DNA from: Alectoria sarmentosa
Lineage: Eukaryota > Ascomycota > Lecanoromycetes > Lecanorales > Parmeliaceae
DNA: 26,278 bases
Direction: 5' to 3'
NCBI GenBank assembly: GCA_009733775.1
Contig: WOGZ01000411.1
Span: 1 to 26,278, forward strand
Part shown: positions 21,261 through 26,278 of the stretch, one piece after another
How the letters are laid out: each line of letters opens with the position of its first letter
Numbering within the stretch: the first letter of the stretch is position 1
The notes under the pieces: model-generated
What the model was told of the DNA's origin: nothing
Seen by the model: the letters and a program-made list of their open reading frames with translations, nothing else
The model's database searches: none
Program-made: the position numbers and the translations under genes

Positions 21261-22241
21261 ATTATCGTTCGATTTGATAAAATTAAGATCGAGTTTCTTT
21301 ATATAAATTAAGAAATGTTAATATTAAATTTTAAAAAACTACTTTAAATTATAAAGGGTTTTATTTAATTTACAAATCTTGATATTATCTTTATTAAAGT
21401 CGTTAAATTATTATATATAAATGTCTTTTTAAATATCGTCATAAAGAAAAACGATTTTGACGTTTATTTATTTCACGTTTTAATTTATAATCGCCGTAAG
21501 CGCAAAGATCGCCTTATAGTTTATAAACTTTATTATTAACGCGAAAGTGTTATGATAGTTACGACTCTTTTATTATTCAAATCTTCGAATAATTTAGCGT
21601 GTTTTATAATAAGTGACTTTTCTCTCAAAGTCTCACTTCACGATATAAATTTAACGATCTCGAAGAATATAAGTCTTTAAAAACGCCTAAATAAAACATT
21701 AAGTGTTATTGTTTATAAGAGACTTATACTCATTTCGCATATCAATCTCTTAGTTTATATAAATTAAATTGTTAAAGATCGTTTATTCGTAAATTATAAA
21801 CTCGAAAATGTTAAATTTATTAATATAATTCGCAAAAAGAATAAAAATAGCGAAAGCTTTTATCAGAAAATTAAGCGATAAATTAGAAAGATTCGAAATA
21901 GTTAAATTTTTATAATTATTAAGTATCTTTTAAATAGCTTTATACTCGAGGTGTTTTCGCATAATTTTCATTTTAATAAATTTCGAAAACATCGACGAAG
22001 AGAAAGCGACGATAGATTTAACAATTAATATCGCAGATTTGATAAATGTTATAAACACACGTATTGTAGTGACGATAGAATGAGATTTTTAAAAGCGATT
22101 AGCGATTGACGATGATCGAATATTCGCTAATAACAATCGATTTAACGATTTAATCGAAGTTATAAATTTAGCGTCTAGTAATATAATAATACGTTATTTA
22201 TTTAATGTCTCTTTTATAACGAATACTGATACGAAAAAACG

Positions 22242-23060
22242 TTAACATTTATTTAAAGACTTATAAATCTTAGTTTTCTCGTTAAGATTCACGAAATGTA
22301 AACGTTTTTTAATAAAATGCACGTCGTTAACGCGAATAATCTTTTTTTTAATTAAATTGTAAAGGCGAAAAATGAATTCGTTTTCGTAATTTAGAAAAAT
22401 ACATTTCTCGCTTTTATTTATAAACTTTTTTTGAATTCGCCTTAAAGCGTAAGTGATAAAATTTATGATTCGCAAATGAGAAAGAATAAGTTTGCGATAA
22501 TAAAAAACTTCGAAAAATGTGATGATGATTTTGATATTAAAGAAACGCATCGTTAAATAATTGATTGTGATTATTATTTTAAGTTAAAAGAATTTGTTAA
22601 GATTGAAGTTTAATAAGATTAAATAAATTTTATTTATCAAAGTTTGATCAAAACGCTCGACGATTTCATTCATTTCAAAATTGTTTATAATAATGAATTT
22701 TTGCTTAATGTCAGTCTGAGCGAGATATTCAAAAAAGACTTTATTAATATATTTATTTTCATTATTAAAACGAATGCGATTAATTCGATAATCGCGAAAT
22801 TTTAAATAAATTTTAAAACGCAGAAATATAATAAAGATCTCACTTTTATAACGAATATAATAAATTTTAAAGTAATAAGTGAAATCGTCTTTAAACGTTA
22901 TAAAGTATTTATAATCGTTAAAATCAATGAAAGTTAAAGACTTAATAAAATCGTTATAAACAAACTCGTTCGATAGAGTATCGAACGTTGTAAACGAATT
23001 ATGAAAAGTAGTTTTTTAACGACTCATTATATAGCATTCGCAGATATATTTCTTAATAAT
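22242..23060 (-). pseudogene. Integrase relic of the copia polyprotein (zinc finger, core and C-terminal part)
   Basis: From right to left on the minus strand: KYICECYIMSR (zinc-finger end, 23022-23047, second Cys changed to Tyr), FVYNDFIKSL (first core Asp kept), DYKYFITFKDDFTYYFKIYY (about 22860-22920), IRFNNENKY (second core Asp changed to Asn), NNFEMNEIVERFDQTL (Glu kept), then in 22242-22550 LSHLRIINFITYALRRI, NKSEKCIFLNYE, FRLYNLIKKKIIRVNDVHF. The last segment is typical of copia integrases after the catalytic core (SEKCIFVGY, YRLYDP...R.RDV.F). The frame is interrupted by stops. Confidence 0.87.
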
Positions 23061-23201
23061 ATTTTTAAAAAAATTCACATTCATAATAATATTAAAAAGC
23101 TTATTAAGATTTTGTTAATTCAAATGATTTATATAAGCATATTATAGTTAATAAATTAAATTCGAAAAAACATTATAAACGATTAAAGCATTGTTACCTT
23201 T

Positions 23202-23546
23202 TTAAAGATTTAAAAAAAATAAGTCGCGATTTCGCGTATCGATTAACGTTATATTATTCTGAATTAAAGCATAATCTTTTTTATAAAAGACGATTTTAAT
23301 GTCGACATTTAAGAGCTTTTCAATCGATAAAAGATTAACGCTTATATCGAATATATATAAAATATTGAAAATTATTAAAATAACGCGTTTATTATTAACA
23401 TTACAATTAAGATTAATAATATCGTAAATAAGAGATTGAATTTTGACATTTTTAATGTTTTTGATAGATTGAAATTGAATTTTAATGTAAATGATGAATA
23501 TCGAATAATCGATAAAGAAATGACGAGTGTAATTAAAGTTTATCAC
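23202..23546 (-). pseudogene. Protease and pre-integrase relic of the copia polyprotein
   Basis: The frame starts INFNYTRHFFIDYSIF, which matches the copia protease start (DSGxTRHM.ND...F). The catalytic D-S-G reads N-F-N here, each a C/T or G/A change, so it is inactive. Downstream, FNILYIFDISVNLLSIEKLL corresponds to the highly conserved NVLYVP.L..NLLSV.KL stretch, followed by a pre-integrase segment ending RNRDLFFLNL. Position directly upstream of integrase agrees with copia order. Confidence 0.87.
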
Positions 23547-26031
23547 AATTCGAATATCGAGATTTATAAAGTTAACGAACGATAAACGTTTATTTAAATT
23601 TAAATTCGTTATTAAATTAATAAAATTCTCATTTTCGTTTTGATTCGCTTAATTAATTATATTTAAAATGTTAAAATCATTTAAAGTGAGATTCGAATAA
23701 ATTTAATCGTTTAATTCGTTTAGAAATGTTATATAAATATAAAGATAATCGTTTTTTTTTAAAGTATATATTATATTAACGTTGAGATAATTATTTTTCT
23801 TTAAAGCGAAGACGTTAAATAACGTTTTTTCGATACGTTTATATTTAACATTTAAGACATTAATGTTTATATAAATGATATCGATTTACGTTTTCTTTTT
23901 CTTTTTTTATTCATTTATAAATTTTTCAAACTTTAAATAAGAGAATTTAATTTAACATTTAATAAAGAAATATTTAAATTTGCAATTAACGATTTTATAA
24001 GAAATATAAGTTTCGCGATTAATAAAGCTAAAATTATCGAAATCGTTTTTAACGAATTATTTGTTTTTATTATTGCGATGAGCAAGTATAACGATATTAT
24101 TTTTCTTAATTGCGAGCATACGACGCTCTTTATTTATAACGTCGTAAATAATTAAATCGAATTTGATTGTCTTTAAATTATAAAGTATATAAGTTTAAGT
24201 GTAAATTGTTATAAAAATATTATAAATTTCGTCGAGTTTTATAAAAAAGAGTTGAATAAAATAGGACTTTAATAATAATAATAAGTCGTTTAAGTTAACG
24301 ATTTCGACGTTAACTTTATGAAAGTTTTTTTTATATTAATAAACGTTTTTTTCGAAGCTAATAATAATGTTATACAATTGACGTATAAGCTCGATATAAA
24401 GTTTAAAGCTTATAAATTTATAATAAACATCGATGGCGTTTAATATAATTTAAAAATTTTCGCTATACTTTTTAATGAGTTAATAATTAACGTAATTTAA
24501 ACGTTAATGAATAATTATATAAATTTTAAACTTGATGATGTTAATAAAAAATTGAAGATTATTTAACATCAATCAATCGTTGATATTTTCGTTTCATTTA
24601 ATGTATTTGATAATGAATTTTAAAATAATAATGAAGATTAAAGAAAAGTTGTCTTCATTATTTATAAAGACATTTTCAACGACATCTTAAACGTTAAATT
24701 TAATTATCGATATTAAAAGAGATAAATAAAAAAATGTAAAAAGTTGATAATAATAATGAAAGTAATAAAGGCGATAGTTTTTTTATTATGATTAAAGGCG
24801 AATCGAAAGGGTCGCTTTAAAAAGTGTCGCTTTAAGAAAATGTCGAAATAAATAAGTTCGATAATGATTTAAAGAACGATTCGAACGTTTTAAAGAAAGT
24901 TGATAAATGAGATCGTTTGTCTTTAGCGCGTAAATTAAAGATTTCGATATCGTTTAAAGCGTTAAATAACTTTTTATTAATTTTAAAGTCGTTATCGCAT
25001 AACGATAATGTGAAAGAAATAAAGTAAATGCTTTATTAATCTTCGTTAAAGTCGTTTAAATCTTTATCGATATTAATTAATTGTTATCGTTATAATTCAA
25101 AGTTTTATAACAATAATGAAAAGTGTTTATGCGAGAATTAATAATAAATTTGAGCGATAATATTATTATGAAATGAAGTTAATGATACGAAGAATTTGAT
25201 TTTGAGTTTGATAATAAAAATTAAATTCGATTAAAATTGTATTAAGTGCAGTTATAAACGTGTAAATCTTTTTAAAAAATTCATATTCTTTTTATGTTAT
25301 TTAGTTAAAAATTCGAATTTAAAATATTCGCTTCGACGATTATTATTGTGAGATTGAGATTAATTAAATTTTATAATTATAATAATAAAATGCTATTAAT
25401 AGCGAATGAAGAATTCGATAATAAAATTTTAATCTTTTTTTTTAAAAGATTTTTGAAGTTAAAACGTTAACTTTGATATATAAAGTTTGTTATTTTTGAT
25501 TTTAAATAGATTTTTAAGCGCTTAAATAATAGTAAAGTTAATTTTAAGTTATTTTAAACGATGATTAAATTGATAATAATGTTAATATTTAATTATTTAA
25601 TTTATTTTATTGATTTGATATATCGTTGAAAATGCAAGTTATTAAATTAATAAAATATTATAAAAATAAAAGCGTATTCTTTTTTTTATTTAATGTGTTT
25701 CACGTAAAAAAGTTGATAATATTATAAAAGTCTTATTATAATTTAATCGCACGATTGTAAATTGTATATGATTTTAATTAAAAGCGAATAGCTTCGATTT
25801 ATCGAAAGTTAAAAAACTTTTAATTCTCGAATTTCGAATTATAATCACTTAAATTAAAAATTATTTTATAAATAAAAATTGCTTATTTTAAAAAGATTAA
25901 TTAAATAAAGATTTTTATAATTAATTGTTTCATTGCGATAAGTATAAAATGTTTAAAAATAGTTATAATTATAATAATAAATAAATAAATTATGCTTATA
26001 ATAATCGTCGAGTAAACTCGAGTTTATAATT
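23547..26031 (-). pseudogene. Gag-sized 5' internal region of the copia element
   Basis: About 2.5 kb between the 5' LTR and the protease relic, where gag and any leader should lie. No long frame survives and I could not confirm a CCHC zinc knuckle; a weak Cys-rich trace (NCKFKYFFIKC) lies near 23960-23995. Immediately inside the 5' LTR the minus strand reads AATTATAAACTCGAG; the tRNA primer site should be here but is too mutated to assign. The region is long for a copia gag, so an extra segment is possible. Confidence 0.55.
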
Positions 26032-26156
26032 TATAAAAATATAATATAAAATACTTAATTGTATTTTTCTAAGAGTGCTATAAAGAAAAGTGCGATTTAT
26101 ATTATAAACGTATACGCTTATATTATATGATTTATCACGTAATTTAAATTTCGATA
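26032..26156 (-). repeat. 5' LTR of the copia element (125 bp)
   Basis: Gapless partner of 18968-19092. The ends read TA..TA where the left copy has TG..CA, both explained by transitions. Five of the eleven differences appear mutated in this copy. All five CpG sites present in the left copy are intact here. Confidence 0.93.
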
Positions 26157-26161
26157 TAAAA
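26157..26161. repeat. Right target-site duplication (TAAAA)
   Basis: Exact match to 18963-18967, directly outside the right LTR end. Confidence 0.72.
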
Positions 26162-26278
26162 AACATTTATTTAATAATTTTATTTTTAATATATTTAATT
26201 AAATAACTCGATTATTTTTTTAATAAATTATTTAAAATTATAATAAATAAATCGATTTTATTAATAATTCGATTTAAA
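26162..26278. other. AT-rich flank beyond the copia element
   Basis: Only about 117 bases, as AT-rich as the left flank and with cytosines mostly in CpG. No feature is visible. It shows that the mutated block extends past the window. Confidence 0.6.

Larger units (their letters stand above)
18968..26156 (-). mobile_element. Full-length, inactivated Ty1/copia LTR retrotransposon
   Basis: A 7189-bp element on the minus strand is bounded by 125-bp LTRs with TG..CA ends (mutated to TA..TA in the right copy) and a TAAAA target duplication. Reading from right to left, the internal region shows a gag-sized segment, a protease/pre-integrase relic (near 23202-23546), integrase (22242-23060), reverse transcriptase (around 21057-21260) and RNase H (20270-20640). 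Integrase before RT is diagnostic of copia rather than gypsy. A purine tract lies just before the 3' LTR. All frames are broken by many stops from C-to-T/G-to-A changes, and several catalytic residues are lost, so the copy is dead. About 1.2 kb between RNase H and the 3' LTR is unusually long and repeat-bearing. Confidence 0.94.
16569..26278. other. Extremely AT-rich, RIP-like mutated block (continues past window end)
   Basis: From about 16,569 composition changes abruptly: many 60-base stretches have 0-5 G or C (for example 17101-17160 has none). No intact gene is present. Hand counting the plus strand from 16741 to 17700, about 24 of 32 cytosines are followed by G, although G is rare. So non-CpG cytosines have been nearly eliminated while CpG persists. 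The same pattern, with clear transition-only changes, is visible between the two LTRs of the embedded copia element. Repeat-induced point mutation by a cytosine-targeting system is the best explanation. Such blocks are often heterochromatic; whether this one is subtelomeric, centromeric or interstitial cannot be told. Confidence 0.9.

Noticed and set aside
18968..26156. Ty3/gypsy-type element
   Set aside because: Integrase lies between protease and reverse transcriptase, and the RT and integrase motifs are of copia type.
16569..26278. Mitochondrial insertion or mitochondrial contig as source of the AT-rich DNA
   Set aside because: No mitochondrial gene or tRNA is seen. The block contains a nuclear-type copia element with target duplication, and LTR differences are transition-only.

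Overview
The window comes from a filamentous ascomycete (Pezizomycotina). The support is intron-dense genes with short introns (47-130 bp), GT..AG ends and CTAAC/CTGAC-like branch sites; pyrimidine-rich leaders; an allantoate-permease (Dal5) type transporter; a small Cys-rich secreted protein with a GPI-like tail; and a sharp switch to an extremely AT-rich block carrying a repeat-induced point mutation (RIP) type signature. I cannot name the species.

Layout. Bases 1 to about 16,560 have ordinary base composition and hold five protein genes: a tandem WW-domain protein with acidic repeats (1426-2853, +, 4 exons); a large, mostly disordered coiled-coil protein (4564-8118, +, 3 exons); a Dal5-family MFS transporter (9418-11448, +, 9 exons); a Lys/Glu-rich coiled-coil protein (12038-12637, -); and a secreted, probably GPI-anchored 10-Cys protein (15412-16043, +, 2 exons). 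A possible exon remnant (16387-16536) lies at the edge. The spacers between genes are large, and I see no conserved coding in them.

From about 16,569 to the window end the DNA is almost pure A/T, and most surviving cytosines sit in CpG. Inside this block is a complete but dead Ty1/copia retrotransposon on the minus strand (18968-26156). It has 125-bp LTRs offset by exactly 7064 bp with no indels, TG..CA ends, a 5-bp target duplication (TAAAA), a polypurine tract, and PR-IN-RT-RNaseH remnants in copia order. The two LTRs differ at 11 sites. All 11 are transitions, in CpA (5) or CpT (6) context, and none of the five CpG sites shared by both copies is hit. The flanking AT-rich DNA looks more saturated than the element, so the element probably landed in an already mutated block.

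The genes do not form an obvious pathway or cluster. The secreted protein, about 500 bp from the mutated block, has the position and form of an accessory or effector-like gene. I found no RNA genes, CRISPR arrays or novel multi-gene defence system. The most unusual signal is the CpG-sparing mutation pattern.
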